From contig NC_015312.1 of assembly GCF_000196675.2 (NCBI RefSeq), positions 3,224,001 to 3,288,000 of the forward strand: DNA of 64,000 nucleotides, in the 5' to 3' direction. The notes below the pieces were generated by a model. The model was not told where the DNA came from, did no database searches, and saw only the letters and a program-made list of their open reading frames with translations. This stretch comes from Pseudonocardia benzenivorans CB1190 (GTDB taxonomy: Bacteria; Actinomycetota; Actinomycetes; Mycobacteriales; Pseudonocardiaceae). The translations under genes and the position numbers were made by a program. This document shows, piece by piece, positions 50,583 to 59,906 of the stretch (the first letter of the stretch is position 1; every line of letters starts with the position of its first letter).

Positions 50583-52004
50583 GTGTCCGCAGCCGAGCCC
50601 GAGCCGGGGGCCGTCACCACCCCGACCGAGGGCGCGATCCGCAAGGCGATGTGGCGGCTGCTGCCGCTGCTGGGCCTGTGCTACCTGCTCAACTACGTCG
50701 ACCGGGTCAACGTCGGGTTCGCGTCGGTGACGATGCGCCCCGACCTGGGCCTCTCGGCGACCGCCTACGGCCTCGGGGCCGGGCTGTTCTTCATCGGGTA
50801 CTTCTTCTTCGAGGTGCCGAGCAACGTCATCCTGCACCGCGTCGGCGCCCGGCTCTGGATCGCCCGCATCATGATCAGCTGGGGGATCATCGCGTCGGCG
50901 ACGGCGTTCGTGCAGGGCCCGACCAGCTTCTACGTCGTGCGGTTCCTGCTGGGCTTCGCCGAGGCGGGGTTCTTCCCCGGCATCATCCTGTACCTGACGT
51001 ACTGGTTCCCGAGGGTGCAGCGGGCCCGTGTCGTCGCGCTGTTCTTCCTGGCGGTGCCGCTGTCGTCGGTGGTCGGCGGGCCGCTGTCGGGGCTGCTCAT
51101 CGACCACGGCGAGGGCGTCCTCGGGTTCGACGCCGGCTGGCGGTTCATGTTCTTCCTCGAGGGCCTGCCCGCGTTCCTGCTGGGCATCGTGGTGCTGTTC
51201 GTGCTGCCCGACCGGCCGCGCAAGGCCCGCTGGCTGCGCCGCGAGGAGGCGGCGGCGCTGGAGGACACGATCGCCCGTGAGGACGCCGCGGAGGTGCCGC
51301 ACGCGCCCGGGCTGCGCGCGGCGCTGGCCGACCGGCGGGTGATCGCGCTGTCGGTCGTCTACTTCGGTGTCGTGTTCGGGCTCTACGTGCTCGCGTTCTT
51401 CCTGCCCCAGGTCGTCGACGAGCTCTCGACGTCGCTGTCGGCCACCGTCATCGGGCTGGTGACGGCCATCCCGTACGCGGTCGCGGCGGTGGTCATGGTC
51501 GTCGTGGCCCGCAGCTCGGACCGCACGGGGGAGCGGGTGCTGCACGTCGCCGTGCCGGTGCTGCTCGGCGCCGCCGCCGTCGCCGTCGCCCTCTACCTCG
51601 ACTCGCCCGCGCTCGTGATCGCCGCCGTGACGGTGTGCGCGTGCGGGGTGTTCGCCGCGATCCCCGTGATCTGGCAGCTGCCGCCGACGTTCCTCACCGG
51701 TGTCGGCGCGGCCGCGGGCATCGCGCTGATCAACTCGTTCGGCAACCTCAGCGGGTTCGTCGGGCCGTACCTGACCGGCTGGCTGGAGGACCTCACCGGG
51801 TCGCTGCGTGCGGGGATGTGGTGCGTCGCGGGGTTCATGACGTTGTCGGCGGTGATCGTGCTGCTACTGGGCCGCTCGGTGCGGGAGGCCGGGCGGCCCG
51901 CGGCTGCCGGGGCGGGCGGCGGCGGGGATAGGTTGGTCGCGCCCGACCACCCCGGCACGCGACCCCCCCGCCACGTGACCCGCACCGACTGGAGCGCCGA
52001 ATGA
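50583..52004 (+). CDS. MFS transporter, anion:cation symporter (ACS) type
   Basis: The 473-residue protein has 12 membrane segments and ACS-family landmarks ([57 protein letters not shown]). Members import organic anions such as tartrate, phthalate or hydroxyacids. GTG 50583 follows GAGGAGAG. Its stop overlaps the ilvD ATG (ATGA), so the carrier and the dehydratase are co-translated; a sugar-acid role for the pair is possible. Confidence 0.88.
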   Translation: MSAAEPEPGAVTTPTEGAIRKAMWRLLPLLGLCYLLNYVDRVNVGFASVTMRPDLGLSATAYGLGAGLFFIGYFFFEVPSNVILHRVGARLWIARIMISWGIIASATAFVQGPTSFYVVRFLLGFAEAGFFPGIILYLTYWFPRVQRARVVALFFLAVPLSSVVGGPLSGLLIDHGEGVLGFDAGWRFMFFLEGLPAFLLGIVVLFVLPDRPRKARWLRREEAAALEDTIAREDAAEVPHAPGLRAALADRRVIALSVVYFGVVFGLYVLAFFLPQVVDELSTSLSATVIGLVTAIPYAVAAVVMVVVARSSDRTGERVLHVAVPVLLGAAAVAVALYLDSPALVIAAVTVCACGVFAAIPVIWQLPPTFLTGVGAAAGIALINSFGNLSGFVGPYLTGWLEDLTGSLRAGMWCVAGFMTLSAVIVLLLGRSVREAGRPAAAGAGGGGDRLVAPDHPGTRPPRHVTRTDWSAE

Positions 52005-53707
52005 CCGAGCTCGCGGACCGGTCCGCCCCTGCGACCGCCGACCTCAAACCGCGCAGCCGCGACGTCACCGACGGCATCGAACGCACGGCCGCCCGCGGGA
52101 TGCTGCGCGCCGTCGGCATGCGCGACGAGGACTTCGCCAAGCCCCAGATCGGCATCGCGTCGAGCTGGAACGAGATCACCCCGTGCAACCTGTCGCTGCA
52201 GCGCCTCGCCCGGGCCGCCAAGGAGGGCGTGCACGCCGCGGGTGGCTTCCCGATGGAGTTCGGCACGATCTCGGTGTCCGACGGCATCTCGATGGGCCAT
52301 GTCGGCATGCACTACTCGCTGGTCAGCCGGGAGATCATCGCCGACTCGGTGGAGACGGTCGTCCAGGCCGAGCGCCTCGACGGCACGGTCCTGCTCGCCG
52401 GCTGCGACAAGTCGCTGCCCGGCATGCTGATGGCCGCCGCGCGGCTCGACCTCGCATCGGTCTTCGTGTACGCCGGCTCGATCCTGCCCGGGCACGTCGA
52501 CGGCCGCGAGGTCAACATCTCCGACGCGTTCGAGGCCGTCGGCGCCTGCATCAAGGGGCTCATCACCCGCGACGAGCTCACCGAGATCGAGCGCAACATC
52601 TGCCCCGGCGAGGGCGCGTGCGGCGGCATGTACACCGCCAACACCATGGCCAGCGCCGCGGAGGCGCTCGGCATGGCGCTGCCGGGGTCGGCCAGCCCGC
52701 CCGCCGTCGACCGGCGTCGCGACGGCTCGGCCCGCGCCTCCGGGGAGGCCGTGATCGGCATGCTCGCCCAGGGCATCACCGCCCGCGACATCCTCACCCG
52801 CGAGGCCTTCGAGAACGCGATCGCCGTCGTGATGGCGTTCGGCGGCTCCACCAACGCGGTGCTGCACCTGCTCGCCATCGCCCACGAGGCGCAGGTCGAG
52901 CTCACCCTCGACGACTTCAACCGCATCGGCGACCGCGTCCCGCACCTGGCCGACGTCAAGCCGTTCGGGCGCTACGTCATGTCGTCGGTCGACCAGGTCG
53001 GTGGCGTGCCCGTCGTGATGCGTGCGCTGCTCGACGCGGGACTGCTCCACGGCGACGCCCTCACCGTCACCGGCAGGACCGTCGCGGAGAACCTCGCCGA
53101 GATCGACCCGCCCGATCTCGACGGCACGATCGTGCACGCCCTGTCCGACCCGATCCACCCCACCGGTGGGCTGACCATCCTGCGCGGCTCGCTCGCACCC
53201 GACGGCGCCGTGGTCAAGAGCGCCGGGTTCGACTCGGCGACCTTCACCGGCACGGCCCGCGTGTTCGACGGCGAGCAGGGCGCGCTCGACGCCGTCGCCG
53301 ACGGCACCGTGACCGCGGGCGACGTCGTGGTCATCCGGTACGAGGGCCCGCGCGGCGGCCCGGGCATGCGCGAGATGCTGGCCGTCACCGGGATGATCAA
53401 GGGCGCCGGTCTGGGCAAGGACGTCCTGCTGATCACCGACGGTCGCTTCTCCGGCGCCACGACCGGCCTCTGCGTCGGGCACATCGCCCCCGAGGCGACC
53501 GACGGCGGCCCGATCGCGCTGGTCCGCGACGGCGACCCGATCACCCTCGACATGGCCGCCCGCACCCTCGACATCGGGGTCGACGACGCCGAGCTGCGCA
53601 GGCGGCGTGCGGAGTGGACGCCGCCGGAGCCCCCGCGTCGCACCGGCGTGCTGGCCAAGTACGCGAAGCTCGTCGGTTCCGCGGCCGGCGGCGCGGTCTG
53701 CGGCTGA
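52001..53707 (+). CDS. ilvD: Dihydroxy-acid dehydratase
   Basis: The 568-residue IlvD/Edd-family enzyme dehydrates dihydroxy acids with an Fe-S cluster. Cluster cysteines fit [18 protein letters not shown] and [14 protein letters not shown]; the C-terminal block [12 protein letters not shown] and [11 protein letters not shown] is present. It matches branched-chain amino acid IlvD in length, but coupling to an ACS-type carrier leaves a sugar-acid dehydratase role open. Two downstream bases separate it from a small hypothetical gene. Confidence 0.9.
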   Translation: MTELADRSAPATADLKPRSRDVTDGIERTAARGMLRAVGMRDEDFAKPQIGIASSWNEITPCNLSLQRLARAAKEGVHAAGGFPMEFGTISVSDGISMGHVGMHYSLVSREIIADSVETVVQAERLDGTVLLAGCDKSLPGMLMAAARLDLASVFVYAGSILPGHVDGREVNISDAFEAVGACIKGLITRDELTEIERNICPGEGACGGMYTANTMASAAEALGMALPGSASPPAVDRRRDGSARASGEAVIGMLAQGITARDILTREAFENAIAVVMAFGGSTNAVLHLLAIAHEAQVELTLDDFNRIGDRVPHLADVKPFGRYVMSSVDQVGGVPVVMRALLDAGLLHGDALTVTGRTVAENLAEIDPPDLDGTIVHALSDPIHPTGGLTILRGSLAPDGAVVKSAGFDSATFTGTARVFDGEQGALDAVADGTVTAGDVVVIRYEGPRGGPGMREMLAVTGMIKGAGLGKDVLLITDGRFSGATTGLCVGHIAPEATDGGPIALVRDGDPITLDMAARTLDIGVDDAELRRRRAEWTPPEPPRRTGVLAKYAKLVGSAAGGAVCG

Positions 53708-53711
53708 CGGG

Positions 53712-54404
53712 ATGGCGCGCAAACGGCCTCCCGGACAGCGGCGGGCGGACAAGGTCGCGGCGCGGCGGCGGCGTGGCGGCGGGGTGTCGCGGCCCGCCGG
53801 TGGGCTGCGGCCGATCCTCACCCTGCCCGGCCTCGACGGCTACGGCCCCGACGACCTGCCCGACGTCGAACGCACCGACGGCGTCCCGGAGCTGCGGCTC
53901 GCCCTGGCGCAGGCCCGCGCCGAGCAGGAGCTGGGCTACCGCATCCCGCCCGTCGCGGACCCGGCGGCCCACCCGCAGGAGCAGCTCGTCGAGTGGACGG
54001 CGGCGGTGAACCGGCACCACACGGCGATCCTCGCCGCGGACCTCGACGAGCACGCCTGCGTCGTCGACCTCGTCGACCACCGGCTGGAGGCGGCGATCGC
54101 GGCCACCGTCGCGACGCGGTCGGCCGAGCCCGCCCGCGAGGAGGTCGCGATCCTGGTCGCGGTCGACGGCGGCCGCACCGGACGTGCGGTCGGGCTGGCG
54201 GCCGAGGTGCTGCGGGAGCGCTCGGCCGAGGGAGGTCCGGCCGCCGGCCCGACCGCCTCCGACCGGGCGCTCGCCTGGGTCGCGGCGCAACTGGGCGCCG
54301 ACGCCGCCGCGCAGGCCCGGGCCGCAGTCACCGTCCCCACGGCCCACGCCGACGCACAGACGGTGACGGCGCTGATCTGGCTGGCCGCCGGCGCCGCCGG
54401 CTGA
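53712..54404 (+). CDS. Hypothetical protein
   Basis: This 230-residue protein begins with a strongly basic stretch (RKRPPGQRRADKVAARRRRGG) and then an Ala/Leu-rich, helical, soluble body (WTAAVNRHHTAILAADLDEHACVVDLVDHRLE). I do not recognise a family. It starts 4 bp after ilvD, so it is likely in that operon. Codon pattern and lack of competing features support it as coding. Confidence 0.65.
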   Translation: MARKRPPGQRRADKVAARRRRGGGVSRPAGGLRPILTLPGLDGYGPDDLPDVERTDGVPELRLALAQARAEQELGYRIPPVADPAAHPQEQLVEWTAAVNRHHTAILAADLDEHACVVDLVDHRLEAAIAATVATRSAEPAREEVAILVAVDGGRTGRAVGLAAEVLRERSAEGGPAAGPTASDRALAWVAAQLGADAAAQARAAVTVPTAHADAQTVTALIWLAAGAAG

Positions 54405-54469
54405 CGGCCGAGCCGCGGCCCGGAGCGCTCCGGACGGGCGGGCGCGGCCGGGCCCAGGGCCACGCCACG

Positions 54470-56839
54470 TCAGGCGCGCGTCAGCTTCACCAGCTCGGTG
54501 ACGGGCGTGTCCGGCAGGTAGGCCCGGGTGATCGCGACACCGATCCGGGCGAGGTCCGCCTCGTCGCGGTACACGAGGTGCATGGGCTCGTAGCGGGGCT
54601 GGAACTTCGCCTTGAACGCGTGCAGCGAGCGGAACCCGTAGAGCGGCTCCAGCACGTCGCCGATCTGGTCGAGCACCCGGGCCAGCCCGTGCACCGGCCC
54701 GTCGCCCTCCGACCGGGCGAGCGGCGCGCCCGACAGCGAGGCGATCTCGACGCCCTCGTCGCGGAACGTCGCGCAGCTCTGCGCGATCAGGAACTCGACG
54801 ACCGGGCGGAACCCGTCGGGCCTGCGCAGCATCAGGTCGAGCGTGCGGCCGTGAATCCGGCCCCCGGGGCCGTACACCGGCAGCCACGACGTCACCCCGT
54901 GCAGCGTGCCGTGCGCGTCCTGCGCGATCCCGACCCGCACGTCCCGGTCGAGCGCCTCGTCGACCCCGCCGAGCGTGAAGCCCATCTCGGGCAGGCTCTT
55001 GTCGCCGACCCATTCCTCGCTCATCCCGCGGATGCGCTCGACGAGCGACCAGGGCTCGTCGGCGAGGGTCACCATGCGGAACTCGATCCCCTCCTTCTTC
55101 GCCCGGTTGATCGCCGACCGGACGTTCTGCCACGGCTTGCCCGTGAAGGCGAGGCCGGGCAGGTCGATGAGGGTGTCCTCGGCGACCTGGACGTACTTCC
55201 AACCGATCGTCTCGGCGGCGGCGGCCGTGGCGTCGCCGACGGAGAACATGCAGGGGACCAGCCCGGCGCGGTCGGCCATCCGGGAGAACGCGGCGACGGC
55301 GTCGATGTGCGAGCCCGCGGGGCCGATGGGGTCGCCGAGGCCGATCGCGACGCCCGCGTGCGCCTGGTAGGCGATCACGATGCCCGGGTCGGGTTCCGCG
55401 GCGTCCGGGGAGTCCGCGGCGTCCGGGGAGTCCGAGGCAGGGTCCGGTGCGGCCGCGTCCGCGGTGTCGGGAGCGGCGTCGGACGGGGTGCCGGAAGCGC
55501 TGTCCGCGGGGGCGTCCGAGGCGGCATCGGGGCGGGGGTCCGCGGCCGCGACGACCTCGGGCGCGGCGGAGGGCTCGGGCGCGGCGGAGGGCTCGGCCGC
55601 CTCGGGGCCGGCGTCGGTGTCCTCGACCGGGCCCGTGCCGAACCAGCGGTTGGCCGGCCACGTCGCCATCCACGAGATCGTGCCGCCGCCGTAGCGGTGC
55701 AGGGCGGCGATGGCGTCGGCGCGGTCGGCGGCGAACTCCCGCCGCTTGCGGATGCGCCGTCGGGACGGGGTGCGGAACGCGTGCCGGCCGACGATCAGCA
55801 CGACCAGCAGGATCAGCCACAGGAGCCGGTCGGCGATGAACAGCGGCCCGCCGACGATCTCCCACGGCTCGCCGAGCACGACCGCGACGATCACGACGAC
55901 CGCCACGACCAGCCCCAGCACGACGTTGAGGATCCCGATGCCGACCCCCCACCGCCAGGCCGTCCGCTTGCCCTTGCGCAGGCCGTTGACGAGGAGCAAC
56001 GCCAGGACCAGCGTGATGAGGACGTCGACCCAGTCGCTCTCGGTGTCGCCCGTGGGGCCGAGCGGCCCGTCCGACGGGATGAGCCACGACAGGACCGTGC
56101 CGAGCAGGATGACCAGGACGCCCGCCACCGCGAGCAGCCGCCACTCGCGGCGGCTGGGCCGGCCGGTGCGGGGGGTGCCCAGGTCGCGGGTGACGACGTG
56201 CCCCGCCAGCAGACCCGCGCCACCGGCGACGAAGTGCTCCAGGTCCGCGAGGTTCCCGCCGTAGATCAACGCGACGAGCAGGTAGATGCCGATGCCCAGG
56301 CGCAGCCGCAGCCGCCACGGCGAGCGCAGCGTCGACGCGGTGACGCCGAGCGCGGCGAACGCGCCCGCGGAGAACCCGGCGTCGAGCTCGCCCCCCAGCA
56401 TCTGCGCCCACGGCCAGCCGGTCGGCCGCGTGACCAGCAGGATCAGGGCTGCGCCCGCGATCCCCACGATGTGTCCGACGATCGTCACCGCCGCCGCGCG
56501 GCCCGTCCCGATCCGCCACTCCGCCCAGCCCACGAAGAGCACGAACGAGAGCACCATCGGGACGTAGAAGACGGGACCGACGGCGAAGAACGGGCCGGTC
56601 AGCAGCGTCCAGACGTGTCCGTCGAGCAGGCTCGGGAGCCCGTATCCGACCTGGGGGTACCAGGAACGGTCCTCCACCGCCGACCACAGCGTGCCGGTCG
56701 CGAGGCCCACCACGATCATGAGCACCGCGCACGTGGCGGTGAACGGCACCCGCCGCAGGACGCCGAGCACGCCCGGCGCGGTCGTCGCCGGCGACGGGCC
56801 GCCCGTCGTGTCCGGCTCCTGCACCGCGGCCTCGGACAT
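54470..56839 (-). CDS. Rhomboid-like membrane protein fused to DUF2156 (lysylphosphatidylglycerol-synthetase-like)
   Basis: The 789-residue protein has an N-terminal rhomboid-like membrane region (WAEWRIGTGRAA, FSAGAFAALGVTAS, LEHFVAGGAGLLAG), further membrane segments to about residue 350, and a C-terminal DUF2156 GNAT-fold domain (GVAIGLGDPIGP, YVQVAEDTLIDLPGL, GSGAPLARSE-like ASLSGAPLARS, YGFRSLHAFKAKFQPRYEPMHLVY). DUF2156 enzymes transfer aminoacyl groups to lipids (MprF) or similar. An Ala/Asp/Pro-rich low-complexity insert of about 80 residues interrupts the DUF2156 part. ATG 56839 has GGGGGCGGGA upstream. Envelope modification is the likely role. Confidence 0.8.
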   Translation of the reverse strand: MSEAAVQEPDTTGGPSPATTAPGVLGVLRRVPFTATCAVLMIVVGLATGTLWSAVEDRSWYPQVGYGLPSLLDGHVWTLLTGPFFAVGPVFYVPMVLSFVLFVGWAEWRIGTGRAAAVTIVGHIVGIAGAALILLVTRPTGWPWAQMLGGELDAGFSAGAFAALGVTASTLRSPWRLRLRLGIGIYLLVALIYGGNLADLEHFVAGGAGLLAGHVVTRDLGTPRTGRPSRREWRLLAVAGVLVILLGTVLSWLIPSDGPLGPTGDTESDWVDVLITLVLALLLVNGLRKGKRTAWRWGVGIGILNVVLGLVVAVVVIVAVVLGEPWEIVGGPLFIADRLLWLILLVVLIVGRHAFRTPSRRRIRKRREFAADRADAIAALHRYGGGTISWMATWPANRWFGTGPVEDTDAGPEAAEPSAAPEPSAAPEVVAAADPRPDAASDAPADSASGTPSDAAPDTADAAAPDPASDSPDAADSPDAAEPDPGIVIAYQAHAGVAIGLGDPIGPAGSHIDAVAAFSRMADRAGLVPCMFSVGDATAAAAETIGWKYVQVAEDTLIDLPGLAFTGKPWQNVRSAINRAKKEGIEFRMVTLADEPWSLVERIRGMSEEWVGDKSLPEMGFTLGGVDEALDRDVRVGIAQDAHGTLHGVTSWLPVYGPGGRIHGRTLDLMLRRPDGFRPVVEFLIAQSCATFRDEGVEIASLSGAPLARSEGDGPVHGLARVLDQIGDVLEPLYGFRSLHAFKAKFQPRYEPMHLVYRDEADLARIGVAITRAYLPDTPVTELVKLTRA

Positions 56840-57027
56840 TCCCGCCCCCTCGTCGTACACCGGCGACGTCGCCGGACCCGGTCGGGCGACGTCAGGGCAC
56901 TCGTGCCGGGCCGATCTCTCCGCCAGGCAGCGTGCCGCGTGTGCGGCGTGGCGGCAAGGTCCCCGGGCGGGACTCGCCACCACCCGGGCGACCGTTACGC
57001 CCGATCCGGTCCTCACGCGTTCGCGAT

Positions 57028-57069
57028 GGTCCGGGTCCGGGTCCGGGTCCGGGTCCGGGTCCGGGTCCG
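57028..57069 (+). repeat. GGTCCG hexanucleotide array
   Basis: Seven perfect head-to-tail copies of ggtccg. The array length suggests slippage, and it lies in non-coding DNA between two minus-strand genes. Confidence 0.9.
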
Positions 57070-57090
57070 GGGCGCGGGCCGCCCCTCCGC

Positions 57091-57140
57091 GCGCAACCTC
57101 ACTGCTCGGATTCGTGCTCGGCACGACCGTGAGGTTGCGC
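57091..57140 (-). terminator. Hairpin downstream of the AsnC regulator gene
   Basis: Perfect 12-bp arms (gcgcaacctcac / gtgaggttgcgc) enclose a 26-nt interval, about 70 bp after the regulator stop. It is a plausible terminator or a transcription factor site; the long loop makes the terminator call tentative. Confidence 0.45.
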
Positions 57141-57211
57141 TCGGGGGCACCTGCAGGTGCCGGGGTCGGGGTCGGGGCCGAGGACCGGGAGGAACGCGCA
57201 ACGAGGCCTGA

Positions 57212-57670
57212 TCAGCTGCCGGGTGGCGCGGGCACGTTCTCGGCATCCTCGAAGATCAAGAAGGTGCGGGTGGCGAGCACTCCGGGGATGGCCTGGAGTT
57301 GCTCGAGCACCACGCGGCGCAGAGCATCGTTCCCCGCGGCCCGCACGAGCAGCATGACGTCGAATTCTCCGCCCAGCAGGGCCATGTGTCGGACCTCCGG
57401 GATGGCCCGCAAGCGCTCCTGCAGGTCCCGCCAGTTGTTCTGACGAACCGTCATCGTGACGTATGCCGAGGTCGTGAGACCGATCTTGACCGGGTCCACG
57501 CGAGCGCCGAAGCCGGTGATCACGCCATCGGCCATCAGTCGTTCGAGCCGGGCGTAGGCGTTCGCCCGCGAGATCATCACGCGCTCGGCGAGCGCTCGTC
57601 CGGACAGGCGGGCGTCCGCCTCCAGCGCGGCCACTATTCGACGGTCGATGGCGTCCAGGGGGGCGTCCAC
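57212..57670 (-). CDS. Lrp/AsnC-family transcriptional regulator (BkdR-like)
   Basis: The 152-residue protein has an N-terminal helix-turn-helix (LDAIDRRIVAALEADARLSGRALAERV, shown by its landmarks) and a C-terminal RAM ligand domain (VRHMALLGGEFDVMLLVRAAGND). GTG 57670 is chosen since GGAGGGA lies upstream; the frame is open to 57724. It diverges from the 2-oxo acid dehydrogenase genes, as BkdR regulators do, so it probably controls them in response to branched-chain amino acids or oxo acids. Confidence 0.87.
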   Translation of the reverse strand: MDAPLDAIDRRIVAALEADARLSGRALAERVMISRANAYARLERLMADGVITGFGARVDPVKIGLTTSAYVTMTVRQNNWRDLQERLRAIPEVRHMALLGGEFDVMLLVRAAGNDALRRVVLEQLQAIPGVLATRTFLIFEDAENVPAPPGS

Positions 57671-57759
57671 TCGTCTCGTCCCTCCCGGCGCAGGTCGAGG
57701 TCTGCGAGCCGTCCGCGCGGGCAAGCGGGTCCAGCACGGCCAAAAGTCTCATGATTCTG

Positions 57760-57787
57760 CTCGACAATAGCCGGATGGTTGGTCGAG
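57760..57787. promoter_or_regulatory. Candidate AsnC-type operator between the regulator and bkdA
   Basis: Inverted 6-bp arms ctcgac and gtcgag are separated by 16 bp of comparatively AT-rich DNA (aatagccggatggttg). The position in the divergent promoter region suits Lrp/AsnC binding. Confidence 0.35.
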
Positions 57788-57828
57788 AGACCAGAGTGTC
57801 ACCAGACGTCTTGCCGTAGGAGGTGCAG

Positions 57829-58905
57829 ATGAGTGCCGACGAGCTGGCGCAGGCCATCACCGTGGCCCGCGCGCTGGAGGAGACCGGTCGTCTCGTGCCA
57901 GGGACTGCCGCACCCGACGCGGACGCCCTGGTCGAGGGCTATCGACGGCTCGTGTCGGCCCGCCGGCTCAACGAACAGGCGGGTGCCCTCGTGCGGCAGG
58001 GCCGGCTGGCGGTCTACCCGTCCTCGCGCGGGCAGGAGGCGTGCCAGGTCGCGTGCGCATCGGTGCTCGCGGACGACGACTGGCTGTTTCCGACGTACCG
58101 CGACACCGCCGCGATCGCCGCACGAGGCGTGGACCCGGTGGAGGTGTTGAGCATGCTTCGCGGGGACTGGCACTGCGGCTACGACCCGACGGTGCACAAG
58201 GTGGCCCCGCAGGCGACGCCGCTGGCAACCCAGCTGCTCCACGCCGTCGGGGTCGGGCACGCCGCCCGGCTCAAGGGCGAGGACACCGTGGTCATGGCGC
58301 TGTGCGGCGACGGTGCCACCAGCGAGGGCGACTTCCACGAGGCACTGAACTTCGCCGCCGTGTTCGCCGCGCCGGTGGTGTTCTTCGTGCAGAACAACAA
58401 GTACGCGATCTCGGTTCCGCTGGCCCGCCAATCGGTCGCGCCATCCCTGGCGGCCAAGGCGATCGGCTACGGGATGCCCGGGGTTCGGGTGGACGGCAAC
58501 GACCTCGTCGTGCTCGAACAGGTGCTGGCCGAGGCGGTGGGCCGGGCGCGCGCGGGTCAGGGACCGACCCTGGTGGAGGCGGACACCTACCGCATGGAGT
58601 CCCACACCAACGCCGACGACGCGACCCGGTACCGCACCGACGACGAGGTCGCGGAGTGGGTCGGCCGCGACCCGGTGGTGCGGGTGAAGACCTACCTGAC
58701 CGCGGTGGGCGCGCTCGACGAGGCGCGCGAACAGAGGATCACGGCCGCGGCCGAGGAGATGGCCGCCTCCGTCCGGGCCGGGCTGGGCACGGAGGCACCC
58801 GTCGATCCGGAGGAGCTCTTCGCCCACGTCTACGGCACGCCCACCCCGCAGCTGGTCGAGCAGCGTGCCGCGTTGCGCATCGAGCTCGACGGCGAGGAGG
58901 CCTGA
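57829..58905 (+). CDS. bkdA: 2-oxo acid dehydrogenase E1 component, alpha subunit
   Basis: The 358-residue thiamine-diphosphate enzyme subunit decarboxylates a 2-oxo acid (branched-chain or pyruvate). The ThDP motif starts at GDGATSEGDFHEALNFAAV and ends NNKYAIS; YPSSRGQEACQVA and YRMESHTNADD are family blocks, the latter containing phosphorylation-loop His. ATG 57829 follows TAGGAGG. It is the first of three coupled genes. Actinobacterial E1-alpha of this length serve BCKDH-type complexes; the pyruvate alternative is not excluded. Confidence 0.88.
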   Translation: MSADELAQAITVARALEETGRLVPGTAAPDADALVEGYRRLVSARRLNEQAGALVRQGRLAVYPSSRGQEACQVACASVLADDDWLFPTYRDTAAIAARGVDPVEVLSMLRGDWHCGYDPTVHKVAPQATPLATQLLHAVGVGHAARLKGEDTVVMALCGDGATSEGDFHEALNFAAVFAAPVVFFVQNNKYAISVPLARQSVAPSLAAKAIGYGMPGVRVDGNDLVVLEQVLAEAVGRARAGQGPTLVEADTYRMESHTNADDATRYRTDDEVAEWVGRDPVVRVKTYLTAVGALDEAREQRITAAAEEMAASVRAGLGTEAPVDPEELFAHVYGTPTPQLVEQRAALRIELDGEEA

Positions 58906-58910
58906 CACCC

Positions 58911-59906
58911 GTGTCGAAGATGACCATGGCCCAGGCCATCAACACCGCGTTGCGTGACGCCATGACCGCCGACGACTCGGTGGTCGTGTTCGGAGAGGAC
59001 GTCGGCGCCCTGGGCGGGGTGTTCCGCGTGACCGACGGGCTGCACCGGGACTTCGGCGAGAGCCGGTGCTTCGACACGCCGCTGGCCGAGTCCGGAATCG
59101 TCGGTGTGGCCGTCGGGATGGCCATGAACGGGATGCGTCCGGTCGTGGAGATGCAGTTCGACGCGTTCGCCTACCCCGCCTTCGAGCAGATCACCAGCCA
59201 CGTCGCCAAGCTGGGCAACCGCACCCGGGGCCGGCTGCGGGTCCCGGTGGTCATCCGCATTCCCTACGCCGGGGGCATCGGCGGTGTCGAGCACCACTGC
59301 GACTCCTCGGAGGCCTACTACGCGCACACCCCGGGTCTGACCGTCGTCGCGCCGGCCACGAACGCGGACGCCTACGGCCTTCTCCGGGCAGCGATCGAGC
59401 ATCCGGACCCGGTGATCTTCCTGGAGCCGAAGAAGCACTACTTCGCCAAGGAGGACGTCGACCTCGCGTCCCCCGTGCTGCCGATCGGCCGGGCGGTCGT
59501 GCGGCGGCCCGGGCGGGACGCGACGCTGATCGCCTACGGCCCGTCCGTGCCGGTGGCGCTGGGCGCCGCGGCGCAGGCCGCGACCGAGGGGCGCGACCTG
59601 GGTGTGGTGGACCTGCGCACGATCGTGCCGTTCGACGACGACACCGTCTGCGCCGAGGTCCGCCGCACCGGCCGGGCCGTCGTGATCGCCGAGGCGCCGG
59701 GCTTCGCGTCCGTGGCCTCGGAGATCGCCGCCCGGCTCGGAGAGCGCTGCTTCCACCACCTCGAGGCCCCGGTGCGCCGGGTGACCGGCTTCGACGTGCC
59801 CTACCCGGCTCCCAAGCTCGAACACCACTTCCTGCCCGGGGTCGACCGCATCCTCGACGCAGTCGACACCCTGCAGTGGCCGGACAGCCGGGAGGTCACG
59901 GCGTGA
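58911..59906 (+). CDS. bkdB: 2-oxo acid dehydrogenase E1 component, beta subunit
   Basis: The 331-residue subunit pairs with E1-alpha to form the active site. It shows FGEDVGALGGVFRVT, the conserved DTPLAESGIVGVAVG and EMQFDAFAYPAFEQI, and VAPATNADAYGLL. The GTG start at 58911 lies 5 bp after the E1-alpha stop, and its TGA overlaps the E2 GTG by 4 bp. Confidence 0.92.
   Translation: MSKMTMAQAINTALRDAMTADDSVVVFGEDVGALGGVFRVTDGLHRDFGESRCFDTPLAESGIVGVAVGMAMNGMRPVVEMQFDAFAYPAFEQITSHVAKLGNRTRGRLRVPVVIRIPYAGGIGGVEHHCDSSEAYYAHTPGLTVVAPATNADAYGLLRAAIEHPDPVIFLEPKKHYFAKEDVDLASPVLPIGRAVVRRPGRDATLIAYGPSVPVALGAAAQAATEGRDLGVVDLRTIVPFDDDTVCAEVRRTGRAVVIAEAPGFASVASEIAARLGERCFHHLEAPVRRVTGFDVPYPAPKLEHHFLPGVDRILDAVDTLQWPDSREVTA

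Larger units (their letters stand above)
56840..57211. other. Intergenic region between the DUF2156 gene and the AsnC regulator gene
   Basis: About 370 bp contain a GGTCCG hexanucleotide array (57028-57069) and a 12-bp inverted repeat (57091-57140), both described separately. No gene is supported. Confidence 0.6.

Noticed and set aside
48177..51545. 1122-codon minus-strand open frame
   Set aside because: It runs through the helicase, L,D-transpeptidase and MFS genes in the wrong frame and has no domain signature.
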